Notes: generated by a model from the letters alone, not told the origin. A DNA stretch of 64,000 nucleotides from Massilia sp. BSC265 (GCF_000740675.1 NZ_JPXI01000018.1:8973-72972), one strand, 5' to 3'; shown: positions 46,627 to 56,875, counted from the first letter of the stretch. A program made the numbers and translations.

Positions 46627-47889
46627 ATGTCTTCACTCGGGTTTTCGGTATTGTTCGTCGTTTTCTTTGCGCTGACGCTGGGCGTGCGCTTCTGGCTGGC
46701 CAACCGGCACATCCGGCATGTGCTGCGCCACCGCGCCAGCGTACCGGCCGAGTTTGCGCCAAAGGTGCCGCTCGCGGCGCACCAGAAGGCGGCCGACTAT
46801 ACGGTGGCCAAGACCCGCCTCGGGATCGCTTCGATGCTGTGGGGCGGCGTGGTGCTGATCGGCTTCACCCTGCTGGGCGGCCTGCAGGCCATCTCAACCG
46901 CGCTGCTGGGCGTCACCGGCCCGGGCATGACGCACCAGATGGCCCTGGTGGTCGCCTTCGCGATTCTGTCCGGCCTGCTCGACCTGCCCTTCGACTGGTA
47001 CCGCCAGTTCGTGCTGGAAGAACGCTTCGGCTTCAACAAGATGACACCGAGCCTGTGGATTGCCGACATGCTCAAGGGCGCGCTGGTGGGCGCCGTGATC
47101 GGCCTGCCGCTGCTGTGGGTGATCCTGGCCCTCATGGAGAAAAGCGGCGACCTGTGGTGGCTGTGGGCCTGGTGCGTGTGGAGCGGCTTCCAGCTCCTGA
47201 TGATGGTGCTCTACCCAACCGTGATCGCGCCGATGTTCAACAAGTTCACCCCGCTGCAGGATGCGAGCCTCAAGGAGCGCATCGAAGGCCTGATGGCGCG
47301 CGTCGGTTTCGCCGCGAAAGGCCTGTTCGTGATGGACGGCAGCAAGCGCAGCGCGCACGGCAATGCCTACTTCTCCGGCTTCGGCAGCAACAAGCGCATC
47401 GTGTTCTTCGACACCCTGCTGTCGCGCCTCGACCCGCACGAGATCGAGGCCGTGCTCGCGCACGAACTGGGCCACTTCAAGCTGCGCCACATCATCAAGC
47501 GCATCGTGGTGATGTTCGCGCTTTCCCTGGGCTTCCTGGCGTTGCTGGGCTACCTGAAGAACCAGGCCTGGTTCTACACGGGCCTGGGCGTGCTGCCGAT
47601 GATGGGGGCCCCGAACGACGGCATGGCCCTGATCCTGTTCGCGCTGGTGCTGCCGACCTTCACCTTCGTGCTGTCGCCGCTCAACTCGATCACTTCGCGC
47701 AAGCACGAGTTCGAGGCGGACGCCTTCGCCGCCAAGCATACCGACAGCAGCTACCTGGTGTCGGCCCTGGTCAAGATGTATGAAGACAATGCCTCGACCC
47801 TGACGCCGGACCCGCTGCACTCGGCCTTCTACGATTCGCACCCGCCGGCATCGGTGCGGGTGAAACACCTGATGACGGGGGCCGCATGA
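46627..47889 (+). CDS. M48 family zinc endopeptidase (Ste24/CAAX protease-like)
   Basis: 420 residues, integral membrane protein with about six hydrophobic helices. The zinc site is HELGH in [14 protein letters not shown], with the third ligand Glu in [12 protein letters not shown]. The [22 protein letters not shown] and [17 protein letters not shown] segments are hallmarks of Ste24-type proteases. It probably takes part in membrane protein quality control. Its stop overlaps the phhB start by four bases. Confidence 0.94.
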   Translation: MSSLGFSVLFVVFFALTLGVRFWLANRHIRHVLRHRASVPAEFAPKVPLAAHQKAADYTVAKTRLGIASMLWGGVVLIGFTLLGGLQAISTALLGVTGPGMTHQMALVVAFAILSGLLDLPFDWYRQFVLEERFGFNKMTPSLWIADMLKGALVGAVIGLPLLWVILALMEKSGDLWWLWAWCVWSGFQLLMMVLYPTVIAPMFNKFTPLQDASLKERIEGLMARVGFAAKGLFVMDGSKRSAHGNAYFSGFGSNKRIVFFDTLLSRLDPHEIEAVLAHELGHFKLRHIIKRIVVMFALSLGFLALLGYLKNQAWFYTGLGVLPMMGAPNDGMALILFALVLPTFTFVLSPLNSITSRKHEFEADAFAAKHTDSSYLVSALVKMYEDNASTLTPDPLHSAFYDSHPPASVRVKHLMTGAA

Positions 47890-48218
47890 AGCTCATCGAC
47901 CAGCACTGCACCCACGGCGCCCCCGCGCTCGACCCTGCCACCATCCCTGCGCGCCTCGCCGAGGTACCGGAATGGCAGGCCATCGACGGCACCATCGCCC
48001 GTGACTACGCCTTCCCCAGCTACCGCGCCACGATCGCCTTCGTGAACGCGGTAGCGAGCATGGCCGAGGCACAGAACCACCATCCCGACATGACGGTCGG
48101 CTACCGCCGCTGCACCGTGGCCTACACGACCCACTCGGCCGGCGGCGCGCTGACCGACAACGATTTCATCTGCGCGGCCCGGGCCGACGCAATCTACGCG
48201 CAAGGACCGGCTGCATGA
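47886..48218 (+). CDS. phhB: Pterin-4a-carbinolamine dehydratase
   Basis: 110 residues. Family motif [33 protein letters not shown] contains the catalytic histidines. It recycles 4a-hydroxytetrahydrobiopterin formed by phenylalanine hydroxylase. The phhA gene is not nearby. ATGA overlaps on both sides (with the M48 gene and rsgA) indicate translational coupling within a three-gene operon. Confidence 0.95.
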   Translation: MKLIDQHCTHGAPALDPATIPARLAEVPEWQAIDGTIARDYAFPSYRATIAFVNAVASMAEAQNHHPDMTVGYRRCTVAYTTHSAGGALTDNDFICAARADAIYAQGPAA

Positions 48219-49129
48219 GCGACCGCATCGACAACCTCACCGGTACCATCATCGCCGCCCACGGCCGCCACTACCTGGCCGATGCGAACGGCGAAAAGCT
48301 GCAGTGCGTCACGCGCGGCAAGAAGACCAACGTGGCCGTCGGCGACGTCGTGTTCCTGAAGCGCACCTCGAGCGACCAGGCCGTGATCGAGAAGATTGCC
48401 GACCGCACCACCCTGCTCTACCGCTCGGACCAGTACAAATCGAAACTGCTGGCGGCGAACATCTCGCGCCTGTTCATCGTCGTCGCCACCGAACCGAGCT
48501 TCGCCGACGACCTGGTCTCGCGCTCGCTGGTGGCGGCCGAGGCGGCAGGCATCGAAGCCCACATCATCCTGAACAAGGTCGACGTCGAGGAACCGCTGGC
48601 GCGCGCCCGCGAGCGTGCCGGCCTGTACGCCTCGCTCGGCTATCCGGTGCACGAGCTGTCGGCCCGCGCGCGGCCCGAACAGGCGGTGGAGACCCTGATG
48701 CCCCTGCTCGCCGGCCAGTCCTCGATCTTCATCGGCCAGTCGGGCATGGGCAAGTCGTCCCTGATCAACCTCCTGGTGCCGGACGCCGACATCGCCGTGC
48801 GCGAGATCTCGGAAGCGCTCGACACCGGCAAGCACACCACCACCTTCACGCGCCTGTACTGGCTGCCCGATGTTTCGTCCTCCGGCGCCTCGATCATCGA
48901 TTCGCCCGGCTTCCAGGAGTTCGGGCTGTACCACCTGACCGAAGGGATGCTGGAGCGCGCCTTCGTCGAGTTCAAGCCCTACCTTGGCGGCTGCAAGTAC
49001 TACAACTGCCGCCACCTGGCCGAGCCCAGTTGCGCGGTGCTGGGCGCGGTCGAGGAAGGAAAAATTGCGAAGATGCGCCACCAGCTGTATGCGCAGCTGC
49101 TGCACGAGTCGTCGCAGACTTTGTATTGA
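48215..49129 (+). CDS. rsgA: Ribosome small subunit-dependent GTPase A
   Basis: 304 residues, circularly permuted GTPase that assists late 30S maturation. An N-terminal OB fold (about 1-75) precedes the G domain with G4 NKVD, G1 GQSGMGKSS, the G2 region GKHTTT and G3 DSPG. The C-terminal zinc knuckle is [14 protein letters not shown]. Length and order are standard. It is translationally coupled to phhB and followed closely by a palindromic repeat. Confidence 0.98.
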   Translation: MSDRIDNLTGTIIAAHGRHYLADANGEKLQCVTRGKKTNVAVGDVVFLKRTSSDQAVIEKIADRTTLLYRSDQYKSKLLAANISRLFIVVATEPSFADDLVSRSLVAAEAAGIEAHIILNKVDVEEPLARARERAGLYASLGYPVHELSARARPEQAVETLMPLLAGQSSIFIGQSGMGKSSLINLLVPDADIAVREISEALDTGKHTTTFTRLYWLPDVSSSGASIIDSPGFQEFGLYHLTEGMLERAFVEFKPYLGGCKYYNCRHLAEPSCAVLGAVEEGKIAKMRHQLYAQLLHESSQTLY

Positions 49130-49139
49130 CACGCTTCTT

Positions 49140-49171
49140 GTAGGGTGGGCAGGTTTTCCTGCCCACCCTAC
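49140..49171. repeat. GTAGGGTGGGC-type palindrome, minimal copy
   Basis: GTAGGGTGGGCAGG and CCTGCCCACCCTAC form a perfect 14-bp inverted repeat with a TTTT loop, located 10 bp after the rsgA stop. It matches the ends of the longer elements at 6127-6252 and 51602-51730. It could terminate rsgA transcription. Confidence 0.85.
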
Positions 49172-49252
49172 GAAAATCAGCACTTTCCCTAACGTCAAAT
49201 AAAAACCCTTATAATTCAAGGGATAACAGTTAAGCAAAGACGCACAGACGAT

Positions 49253-50176
49253 ATGCCAGTCGCAAAGCCCATCAAGCATTTCCTGCAGTTCTCCGACTTC
49301 AGCGCCGACGAATTCGAATACGTCATCGAGCGCGCGAAGGTCATCAAGCGCAAGTTCAAGGCCTACGAGGTGTACCACCCGCTGGTCGACCGCACCCTGG
49401 TGATGGTGTTCGAGAAGAGCTCGACCCGTACCCGCCTGTCGTTCGAGGCCGGCATGCACCAGCTGGGCGGCGCGGCGATCTACCTGAACACCCGCGACAG
49501 CCAGCTGGGCCGCGGCGAGCCGGTGGAAGACGCGGGCCAGGTCATGTCGCGCATGTGCGACATCATCATGGTGCGCACCTTCGGCCAGGACATCATCGAG
49601 CGCTTCGCGGCCCACTCGCGCGTCCCGGTCATCAACGGCCTGACCAACGAACACCATCCCTGCCAGGTGCTGGCCGACATCTTCACTTTCTATGAACACC
49701 GCGGCCCGATCGCGGGCAAGACGGTGGCCTGGATCGGCGACGCCAACAACATGCTGTACTCCTGGCTGCAGGCGGCCGAAGTGTTCGGCTTCCACCTGAA
49801 CGTCTCGACCCCGAAGGGCTATGAGCTCGATCCGAAGCTGGTATCGACGCAGCGCTACACCTTGTTCGACAATCCGTCCGACGCCTGCGAAGGTGCGCAC
49901 CTGGTCAGCACCGACGTCTGGACCAGCATGGGCTACGAAAAGGAAAACGCCGAGCGCCTGAAAGCATTCGACGGCTTCATCGTCGATGCCGCCAAGATGG
50001 CGCGCGCCACGCCCGACGCCCTGTTCATGCACTGCCTGCCGGCCCACCGCGGCGAGGAGGTCGCCGCCGAAGTCATCGACGGTCCGCAGTCGGTCGTCTG
50101 GGACGAGGCGGAAAACCGCCTGCACGTGCAGAAGGCGCTGATCGAATACCTGCTGCTCGGCAGGATCACAAACTGA
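49253..50176 (+). CDS. argF: Ornithine carbamoyltransferase
   Basis: 307 residues. It condenses ornithine and carbamoyl phosphate to citrulline. The carbamoyl-phosphate site is SSTRTR, with HPCQ (EHHPCQVLADI) and the ornithine loop TDVWTSMG; the catalytic Cys is in MHCLPAHRGEE. It is followed 125 bp later by argG, so the two successive steps of arginine synthesis are adjacent. A TATAAT at 49210-49215 is a likely -10 element, although the matching -35 is weak. Confidence 0.98.
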   Translation: MPVAKPIKHFLQFSDFSADEFEYVIERAKVIKRKFKAYEVYHPLVDRTLVMVFEKSSTRTRLSFEAGMHQLGGAAIYLNTRDSQLGRGEPVEDAGQVMSRMCDIIMVRTFGQDIIERFAAHSRVPVINGLTNEHHPCQVLADIFTFYEHRGPIAGKTVAWIGDANNMLYSWLQAAEVFGFHLNVSTPKGYELDPKLVSTQRYTLFDNPSDACEGAHLVSTDVWTSMGYEKENAERLKAFDGFIVDAAKMARATPDALFMHCLPAHRGEEVAAEVIDGPQSVVWDEAENRLHVQKALIEYLLLGRITN

Positions 50177-50301
50177 GCGAAGACAGGTAACATCCCTGAT
50201 CACTTTTCACCACCATTAGTTTGATCGTCGGCCCCGTTGTTTCCGACAGCGGGCCGGCTGACCATCTTGACCCCACCTCCCTCCCCACACTGGAATCTTC
50301 C

Positions 50302-51534
50302 ATGAGCGACATTAAAAAAGTAGTCCTCGCCTACTCCGGCGGCCTCGACACCTCGGTCATCCTCAAATGGCTGCAGGATCACTACAACTGCGAAATCGTC
50401 ACCTTCACCGCCGACCTCGGCCAGGGCGAAGAACTGGAGCCTGCGCGCGCCAAGGCGATCAAGTTCGGCATCAAGCCGGAAAACATCTACATCGACGACG
50501 TGCGCGAAGAGTTCGTGCGCGACTTCGTGTTCCCGATGTTCCGCGCCAACACCGTGTACGAAGGCGAATACCTGCTGGGCACCTCGATCGCGCGTCCCTT
50601 GATCGCCAAGCGCCTGATCGAGATCGCCAACGAGACCGGCGCCGACGCCGTGTCGCACGGCGCGACCGGCAAGGGCAACGACCAGGTGCGTTTCGAACTG
50701 GGCGCCTATGCGCTCAAGCCGGACGTCAAGATCATCGCCCCGTGGCGCGAGTGGGACCTGCTGTCGCGCGAGAAACTGCTGAAGTACGCGGAAGACGCCG
50801 GCATCGAGATCGACATGAAGCACAAGAACGGCGGCGCGCCCTACTCGATGGACGCCAACCTGCTGCACATCTCCTTCGAAGGCCGTCACCTGGAGAACCC
50901 GAGCGCGGAAGCCGAGGAATCGATGTGGCGCTGGACCGTCTCGCCTGAAGCAGCGCCGAACGAAGCCGAGTACCTCGACATCGAATACGAGAAGGGCGAC
51001 ATCGTGGCCCTGAACGGCAAGCGCATGAGCGCCGCCGAAGTGCTGACCGAGCTGAACCGCCTGGGCGGCAAGCACGGCATCGGCCGGCTCGACTTGGTGG
51101 AAAATCGTTACGTCGGCATGAAGTCGCGCGGCTGCTACGAGACTCCGGGCGGCACCATCATGCTCAAGGCCCACCGTGCGATCGAATCGATCACCCTGGA
51201 CCGCGAAGTGGCGCACCTGAAGGACGACCTGATGCCGCGCTACGCTTCGCTGATCTACAACGGCTACTGGTGGGCCCCGGAGCGCGTCGCGCTGCAGACC
51301 CTGATCGACCACACCCAGCAGACCGTGAACGGCTGGGTGCGCGTCAAGCTCTACAAGGGCAACGTGATCGTGGTGTCGCGCGATTCGAAGACCGATTCGC
51401 TGTTCGACATGAACATCGCAACCTTCGACGAAGACGGCGGCGCCTACAACCAGGCGGACGCGGGCGGTTTCATCAAGCTGAACGCGCTGCGCATGCGGAT
51501 TGCGGCGAAGGCACGCGCCGCACGTAGCAAGTAA
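50302..51534 (+). CDS. argG: Argininosuccinate synthase
   Basis: 410 residues from the ATG at 50302 (GGAA upstream); the frame open to 50221 is not family-like. The PP-loop [10 protein letters not shown] binds [32 protein letters not shown] and [18 protein letters not shown] are standard active-site segments. It joins citrulline and aspartate. This is the common short argG type found with argF in Betaproteobacteria. Confidence 0.98.
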   Translation: MSDIKKVVLAYSGGLDTSVILKWLQDHYNCEIVTFTADLGQGEELEPARAKAIKFGIKPENIYIDDVREEFVRDFVFPMFRANTVYEGEYLLGTSIARPLIAKRLIEIANETGADAVSHGATGKGNDQVRFELGAYALKPDVKIIAPWREWDLLSREKLLKYAEDAGIEIDMKHKNGGAPYSMDANLLHISFEGRHLENPSAEAEESMWRWTVSPEAAPNEAEYLDIEYEKGDIVALNGKRMSAAEVLTELNRLGGKHGIGRLDLVENRYVGMKSRGCYETPGGTIMLKAHRAIESITLDREVAHLKDDLMPRYASLIYNGYWWAPERVALQTLIDHTQQTVNGWVRVKLYKGNVIVVSRDSKTDSLFDMNIATFDEDGGAYNQADAGGFIKLNALRMRIAAKARAARSK

Positions 51535-51601
51535 GCTCCAACAAGCGCATCGCGAGCCGCCTGCGGGCCAATGCCTGTCACTTAAGAGGCGCCGCTCATC
51601 C

Positions 51602-51730
51602 GTAGGGTGGGCGGGTCTCCCGCCCACGCGGTCAAATCACAGCAGCCCGGTCGATTTTTCGTATCTCAACTATCACCGCGTGGGCGTTTGTCATTCCGGG
51701 CATTGCCCGGCATTACCCCGCCCACCCTAC
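51602..51730. repeat. GTAGGGTGGGC-type composite intergenic palindrome, copy 2
   Basis: The 129-bp element is bounded by perfect 14-bp inverted ends GTAGGGTGGGCGGG (51602-51615) and CCCGCCCACCCTAC (51717-51730). An inner inverted pair GCCCACGCGGT (51622-51632) and ACCGCGTGGGC (51675-51685) is also perfect. Each end can form its own hairpin, or the whole can fold as a cruciform. It shares layout with 6127-6252. It has no coding potential. Confidence 0.8.
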
Positions 51731-51754
51731 AGTCCTTCCTAACTAACCGGCATT

Positions 51755-51774
51755 AGCCTGCGGGCGGCTTTTTT
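51755..51774 (+). terminator. Probable terminator after argG and the palindromic element
   Basis: AGCC and GGCT form a short stem around TGCGGGC, followed by a run of six T. The stem is short, so the call is tentative. Confidence 0.4.
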
Positions 51775-51805
51775 CATGGGTGCGGCGATGCTAATATTGC
51801 ACGCC

Positions 51806-52135
51806 ATGAGCGATCTTGGTGACAATCCTTGCCTGGACTGCGGCGCCTGCTGCAAGTCGTTTCGTGTGTCCTTCTACTGGGCCGAAGCGCCCGAGCGTGG
51901 GCTGCCCGGCGGGTGGACCGAGCAGGTCACGCCGCATATTTCCTGCATGAGGGGGACCAACTCGTCGACGCCCTATTGTGCGGCACTGGGCAAGGGAGAT
52001 GCGGGAAGGATGGCGTGCGGCGTGTATCCGTATCGGCCGAGTCCGTGCAGGGAGGTGCAGATGGGGGACGAGAAGTGCGCGCGGGCGCGCGAACTGCACG
52101 GACTGCCGGCGCTAAGTTGTACTAAGTTGCGCTAA
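51806..52135 (+). CDS. YkgJ-family cysteine cluster protein
   Basis: 109 residues from the ATG at 51806. In-frame ATGs at 51776 and 51788 are alternatives, and none has a strong ribosome-binding site. The start DNPCLDCGACCKSFRVSFYW has the CxxCxxCC cluster, and further Cys occur in SCMRG, YCAAL, ACGVYPYRPSPCREV and KCARA. This spacing is typical of the YkgJ/UPF0153 family, proposed to bind zinc or iron-sulfur. The last residues (LSCTKLR) are encoded by a 10-bp tandem repeat that continues past the stop. Confidence 0.85.
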   Translation: MSDLGDNPCLDCGACCKSFRVSFYWAEAPERGLPGGWTEQVTPHISCMRGTNSSTPYCAALGKGDAGRMACGVYPYRPSPCREVQMGDEKCARARELHGLPALSCTKLR

Positions 52136-52160
52136 GTTGCACTATGTTGCGCTAAGTTGC
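52111..52160. repeat. 10-bp tandem repeat across the ykgJ-like stop codon
   Basis: Five units of the form (G/A)CTAAGTTG(C/T), with one variant ACTATGTTGC, follow each other without gaps. The first two and a half lie in the coding end, and the third supplies the TAA stop. Repeat-number changes would alter the C-terminal tail and the 3' UTR. Confidence 0.85.
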
Positions 52161-52279
52161 ATCATGTGCACGCATGGAAGCACGACTTCTCCCCACCGTC
52201 GCCGCCTGAGCACCGGACAACCCTGTTCCTCCCCTTCGCGCTAGAATAGCCGCCAGGCCCTGTCAACCATCGAGCGCCC

Positions 52280-54904
52280 ATGTCTCCCGAGGACGACACC
52301 AAGAGCTTCCACGGGCACCGGAACCGCGCCTCTCCTGTGGCGCCCGGCGCGGGGCCGGGCGTGGCCGCGCGCCGGGCCGTCGACATCATCTTCGGCAACA
52401 TCGAAGACGTCGTCTACCAGCTCGACGTCGAAGGTCCGAAGAGCTTCCGCTTCAGCTACGTCAACCCGGCTTTCTACATGGCCACGCACCTGCAACCGGA
52501 ACAGGTCATCGGCAAGACCGTCGACCAGGTCATCCCCGAACCCTCCCTGTCGCTGGTGCTGCACCATTACCACATGGCTATCCGTACCGGCCAGACCCAG
52601 CGCTGGGAGGAACACACCGACTTTCCTGCCGGCCGCAGGGTAGGACGCGTGTCGATCACGCCTGTGTTCGACGCGGCAGGCCGGTGCATCAACCTGGCCG
52701 GAACCGTGCACGACATTACCGACGTCATCGCGCGCGAGGAGAAACTGCAGCAGGCCCACCGGGCACTGGGGGAAGCCTTCGCGACCCAGGGCCGGCTGGC
52801 CGAGTCCTTGCGGCGTGACGAAGAACGGCTGGCGCTGGCGCTGGACGCCACCGGCGAAGGCGTCTGGGACTGGCGCATGGACGAGGATTGCGTGAGCTAC
52901 TCCGCCAAGTGGAAGGACATCATGGGCGCCACCGGCGCGGTGAGCAGCAGCCAGCAGCAGTCCTGGCGCAGCCGCATCCACCCCGAAGATGCGGCGCGTG
53001 TGCACCGCTGCTTCGCACGCTACCTCGCCGGCGACACCGCCGGCTATACCTGCGAGTACCGCATCCAGCGCTTCACCGGGGAATGGATCCGGGTACGCTC
53101 GCGCGGCAGCATCGTCGAGCGCGACGCGCAAGGCAAGCCGCTGCGCATGATCGGCACCCTCACCGACATTACCGAGGCCTACCAGGTGCGCCAGGCGCTG
53201 GCCGCGAGCCATGAACGGCTGGCGCAGCTGGCGCAGCAGGTGCCGGGCGCCCTGCTCGAGCTGGCACAGCACACCGACGGCAGCTTTGCCTGCCCCTTCA
53301 TCAGCGGCATGGTGCATACCCTGTTCGGCCTGGCGCCGGAGGCGATCCAGGCCGACCCGGGCTGCCTGGCCGAGCGCATCCTGCCGCTGCACCGGGTCCG
53401 CCTGCTGCACGCGCTCGAACGCTCGGCCGCCCAGCTGCAGCCGCTGCACGCCGAGTTCAAGGTCCAGATGCCGGATGGGGAGCAGCGCTGGCGCGAGCTG
53501 ATCGCGACACCGGTCCCGGCCACGGACGGCGGCACCACCTGGTACGGCTTCATCGACGATATTTCGGGCCGCAAGCAGAGCGAAGAAACCATACGCCAGG
53601 TTACCGAGAAGCTCGAACGCCGCGCCAACTACGATACGCTCACCGGCCTGCCCAACCGGGGCCTGTTCCGGGACCGCCTCGAGCAGGCGGTCCGCCACGC
53701 CGAGGACGAAGCCGGCGAAGTCGCGCTGCTGTTCATCGACCTCGACCGCTTCAAGGAAGTCAACGACCTGCTCGGCCACGACGCGGGCGACCTGTTGCTG
53801 GTCGAGGCGGCGCGGCGCATCGGGGCCTGCGTGCGCAAGGGCGATACGGTGGCGCGCCTCGGCGGCGACGAATTCACGGTGATCCTGACCGAGACGCGCG
53901 AGCTGGCGCATGTCGAGGCGGTCGCGCAGGCGATCCTGGACGCGCTCGCCCAGCCCTTCCAGGTCCAGCAGGAGCTCCTGTACATTGCCGGCAGCATCGG
54001 CATCGCCCGGTTCCCCGTAGACGCGCACGACCCCGAGGAACTGATGCGCAACGCCGACCACGCCATGTACCGCTCCAAGTCGGGCGGGCGCAACCAGCTG
54101 ACATTTTTCGAAGCGAACATGCAGGCGGCCGCCATCCGGCGCCTCAAGCTGCTTGCCGAGCTACGCAATGCCGTCCCCGGCAAGCAGCTCGAGCTGTATT
54201 TCCAGCCGATCGTCGACCTCGTATCGAACCGGATCGCCAAGGCGGAAGCCCTGCTGCGCTGGCGCCATGCCTCCGGCGCCCTGCTGTCGCCGGACACCTT
54301 CATCGCGGTGGCCGAGGAATCGGGCCTGATCCACGAAATCGGCGACTGGGTGTTCCGTACCGCGGCGCAGTACTCGAAGCACTGGTCGGAACTGCTGGGC
54401 CGCGACTTCCAGGTCAGCATCAACAAGTCGCCGGTCCAGTTCCAGGTCCAGGCCGACGCCGCCGACTGGGTGGCACACCTGGACGAGATCCGTCTGGGCC
54501 CGAACTGCATCAACGTCGAGATCACCGAAGGCCTGCTGCTGAACCTGTCGGACACCGTGATGGCCAAGCTGGCCGCGCTGCAGTCGAGCGGGATGCAGGT
54601 GTCGATCGACGATTTCGGCACCGGCTACTCGTCGATGAGCTACCTGAAGCGCCTCGACATCGACTACCTGAAGATCGACCAGTCCTTCGTCAAGGAGCTG
54701 GTCCATGACAACTTCAGCCGCACCATCACCGAGACCATCATCGTGATGGCCCACAAGCTGGGACTGAAGGTCATCGCCGAAGGCGTGGAAACCCAGGAGC
54801 AGTGCGCCAGCCTGCGCCGTGCGGGCTGCGACTATGGCCAGGGCTACCTGTTCTCGCGGCCGGTGCCGGCCGACCTGTTCGAAACCATGCTGGCGTGGCA
54901 GTAG
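52280..54904 (+). CDS. PAS-PAS-PAS-GGDEF-EAL cyclic-di-GMP signalling protein
   Basis: 874 residues. Three PAS-like sensor modules occupy about 35-160, 175-305 and 310-440. The GGDEF domain (about 445-610) has the metal-site VALLFIDLDRFKEVND and a canonical GGDEF. The EAL domain (about 620-870) has AEALLRW, VEITEG, SIDDFGTGYSS, LKIDQSF and AEGVET. All key residues of both activities are present, so it may be bifunctional or controlled between the two. No membrane helix is evident, so PAS modules probably sense a soluble or redox cue. This is the only one of the three GGDEF-EAL proteins here with both halves intact. Confidence 0.93.
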   Translation: MSPEDDTKSFHGHRNRASPVAPGAGPGVAARRAVDIIFGNIEDVVYQLDVEGPKSFRFSYVNPAFYMATHLQPEQVIGKTVDQVIPEPSLSLVLHHYHMAIRTGQTQRWEEHTDFPAGRRVGRVSITPVFDAAGRCINLAGTVHDITDVIAREEKLQQAHRALGEAFATQGRLAESLRRDEERLALALDATGEGVWDWRMDEDCVSYSAKWKDIMGATGAVSSSQQQSWRSRIHPEDAARVHRCFARYLAGDTAGYTCEYRIQRFTGEWIRVRSRGSIVERDAQGKPLRMIGTLTDITEAYQVRQALAASHERLAQLAQQVPGALLELAQHTDGSFACPFISGMVHTLFGLAPEAIQADPGCLAERILPLHRVRLLHALERSAAQLQPLHAEFKVQMPDGEQRWRELIATPVPATDGGTTWYGFIDDISGRKQSEETIRQVTEKLERRANYDTLTGLPNRGLFRDRLEQAVRHAEDEAGEVALLFIDLDRFKEVNDLLGHDAGDLLLVEAARRIGACVRKGDTVARLGGDEFTVILTETRELAHVEAVAQAILDALAQPFQVQQELLYIAGSIGIARFPVDAHDPEELMRNADHAMYRSKSGGRNQLTFFEANMQAAAIRRLKLLAELRNAVPGKQLELYFQPIVDLVSNRIAKAEALLRWRHASGALLSPDTFIAVAEESGLIHEIGDWVFRTAAQYSKHWSELLGRDFQVSINKSPVQFQVQADAADWVAHLDEIRLGPNCINVEITEGLLLNLSDTVMAKLAALQSSGMQVSIDDFGTGYSSMSYLKRLDIDYLKIDQSFVKELVHDNFSRTITETIIVMAHKLGLKVIAEGVETQEQCASLRRAGCDYGQGYLFSRPVPADLFETMLAWQ

Positions 54905-54926
54905 CGCTTTCCGCCCCGGTCCGGCG

Positions 54927-55643
54927 CTAGGCGCCGTTGCGCAGGTCGTCGACCGGCTCGTGCCCGAAGCGCTTCGCCAGCAGGCAATCCACCAGCTTCG
55001 CGGCACAATCGCTTGGGGCCACCAGCACCCCGCCCTCCTTCATGTCGACGAAACGCTGCTTGAGCGGAAACTTCGCGTCCGGCGTCGCCCGGATCTCGGC
55101 CTGCATGTCGGTGTCGATCACGCCAGGCGCCAGGCTCACGCAGCGCACCCGCGGGTCGCCGTCGAGCGCTACCGCGCGCGCGTGCTGGTCGAGCGCGGCC
55201 TTGGTGGCGCAGTAGACGCTCCAGCCCGGGTAGGCGCTGCGCCCGGCCCCGCTCGAGACGTGCAGGATGCGCCGCTCGGCCTGCGGCGCTGCCTGCACGA
55301 AGGCTGCAGCCAGCGCCAGCGGCGCGCCGACGTTCAGGATGGCCGCCCGCAGGGCTGCTTCCGGGTCCTGCTCGGCCAGGGGGCCGACCGGCGTTACCAC
55401 CCCGGCATTGTTGACCAGCAGCGCCGTGTCGCAGCCTGCAAGAAAGGAGCGCAGCGTAGGGCCGCCCAGCCAGGCGGCCAGCGCTTGCGCGTCGCCCAGG
55501 TCGACCACGGCCTGTTCCATGCCCTCGCCAATCTCCGCATGCCCGCGCGCCAGCCCCAGCACCGGGATACCGTGCGCCACCAGTTCCGCCGCCACCGCGG
55601 CGCCCAGGCCACGGCTGTGGCCCGTCACGACTGCCTTGATCAT
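54927..55643 (-). CDS. SDR-family oxidoreductase
   Basis: 238 residues from the ATG at 55643, preceded by a strong AAGGAGG. The Rossmann motif TGHSRGLGAAV, NNAG and the catalytic S-x12-Y-x3-K (SSGAGRSAYPGWSVYCATK) are clear. The PGVIDTDMQ segment resembles sepiapterin-reductase or benzil-reductase-like SDRs, but the substrate cannot be assigned. It starts 11 bp after murB on the same strand, its ribosome-binding site lying at the murB end, so the two form an operon. Confidence 0.85.
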   Translation of the reverse strand: MIKAVVTGHSRGLGAAVAAELVAHGIPVLGLARGHAEIGEGMEQAVVDLGDAQALAAWLGGPTLRSFLAGCDTALLVNNAGVVTPVGPLAEQDPEAALRAAILNVGAPLALAAAFVQAAPQAERRILHVSSGAGRSAYPGWSVYCATKAALDQHARAVALDGDPRVRCVSLAPGVIDTDMQAEIRATPDAKFPLKQRFVDMKEGGVLVAPSDCAAKLVDCLLAKRFGHEPVDDLRNGA

Positions 55644-55654
55644 GCCCGCCTCCT

Positions 55655-56683
55655 TCAAATGAATACAGGTTCCGGCTCGAGCTCGACGCCGTATTTCGCC
55701 TTGACGTCTGCCTGGATCGCGCGCGCCAGCCGTACCACTTCCTCGCCGGTTGCCCCGCCCAGGTTGACCAGCACCAGGGCCTGCTTCGGGTACACCCCTG
55801 CCGCCCCCAGCGCCCGGCCCTTCCAGCCGCACTGGTCGATCAGCCAGCCGGCCGCCAGCTTTTCGCTGCCGTCCGCCTGTGCATGGTGCACCAGGAGAGG
55901 GAACTCGGCCAGCAGGCGCGCGCAATGCTCCCTGCTCACCACCGGGTTCTTGAAGAAGCTGCCGGCGTTGCCGATCTCGGCCGGGTCCGGCAGCTTGCGC
56001 CGGCGGATCGCTTCGACCGTGCGCCCGATGTCCTGCGGCGTCGGCGAGGCCAAACCCGCCTCCTCCACCGCCCTGGCCAGCTCGGCATAACGCAGGTTCG
56101 GTGACCAGCTCGCCGGCAGCGCGAAGGTGACGTCCAGCACGACCAGGTCGCGCCCTTCCGGATGCTTGAAGATGCTGTCGCGATAGGCGAAGCGGCAGGC
56201 GGCCGCGCCCAGCGTGCAGACTTCGCCGCTGGCCATGTCGTAGGCCGTCAGGGAATGGAAGACGTCCCTGGTTTCCGTGCCATACGCCCCCACGTTCTGG
56301 ATCGGCGCCGCGCCGACCGTGCCGGGGATCAGGGACAGGTTTTCCAGCCCGCCCAGCCCCTGGGCCAGCGTCCACTGGACGAACGCGTGCCAGTTCTCGC
56401 CGGCTTTCGCACGCACCAGGATGCGGCCGTCCTGTTCGCCCAGCACTTCCTTGCCCACGCCCGTCATGTGCAGGACGATGCCCTCGAAGTCGCGGGTGAA
56501 CAGCATGTTGCTGCCGCCGCCGAGCACCAGGCGCGGCAAGCCGGCGAGCGCCGGGTCGCGGCGCACGGTGTCCAGTTCCGCCGCTCCGTCCACCCGCAGG
56601 TAATGACGGGCCCGCGCCGGAATGCGGAAGGTGTTCAGGGAAGCGAGCGAAAAATCGTGAAGGAGTGGCAGGTCGGCTTGCAT
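55655..56683 (-). CDS. murB: UDP-N-acetylenolpyruvoylglucosamine reductase
   Basis: 342 residues from the ATG at 56683. The frame open to 56776 is not family-like, and no clear ribosome-binding site precedes the chosen ATG. The flavoenzyme makes UDP-MurNAc for peptidoglycan. FAD-binding LVLGGGSNMLF, the ENLSLIPGTVGAAPIQNVGAYG loop, CRFAYRDSIFK and the catalytic Ser region IGNAGSFFKNP are present. Ends PEPVFI. It is co-transcribed with the downstream SDR gene. Confidence 0.97.
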   Translation of the reverse strand: MQADLPLLHDFSLASLNTFRIPARARHYLRVDGAAELDTVRRDPALAGLPRLVLGGGSNMLFTRDFEGIVLHMTGVGKEVLGEQDGRILVRAKAGENWHAFVQWTLAQGLGGLENLSLIPGTVGAAPIQNVGAYGTETRDVFHSLTAYDMASGEVCTLGAAACRFAYRDSIFKHPEGRDLVVLDVTFALPASWSPNLRYAELARAVEEAGLASPTPQDIGRTVEAIRRRKLPDPAEIGNAGSFFKNPVVSREHCARLLAEFPLLVHHAQADGSEKLAAGWLIDQCGWKGRALGAAGVYPKQALVLVNLGGATGEEVVRLARAIQADVKAKYGVELEPEPVFI

Positions 56684-56875
56684 AAGGTGACAGTGTTTTT
56701 GGCCATTATAGAAGTAAATGCGGGAGTCAATGCGGGAGCAAATGCGAAGGCAAGCCCGGGCGTAAGACCCGCACATCGTTGCCGTGCGGGCAAATGTGGT
56801 GGCCTGCGCCAGGCGTTGTCCGGTAAAATAGAGGGATTCATCTAGTTAGCATCACCAAGAAAAAAGGAAACCACC

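Noticed and set aside
49140..51730. CRISPR array or direct-repeat cluster around argF-argG
   Set aside because: The similar segments are palindromic and only two, separated by more than 2 kb of coding sequence. There are no regular spacers or cas genes.
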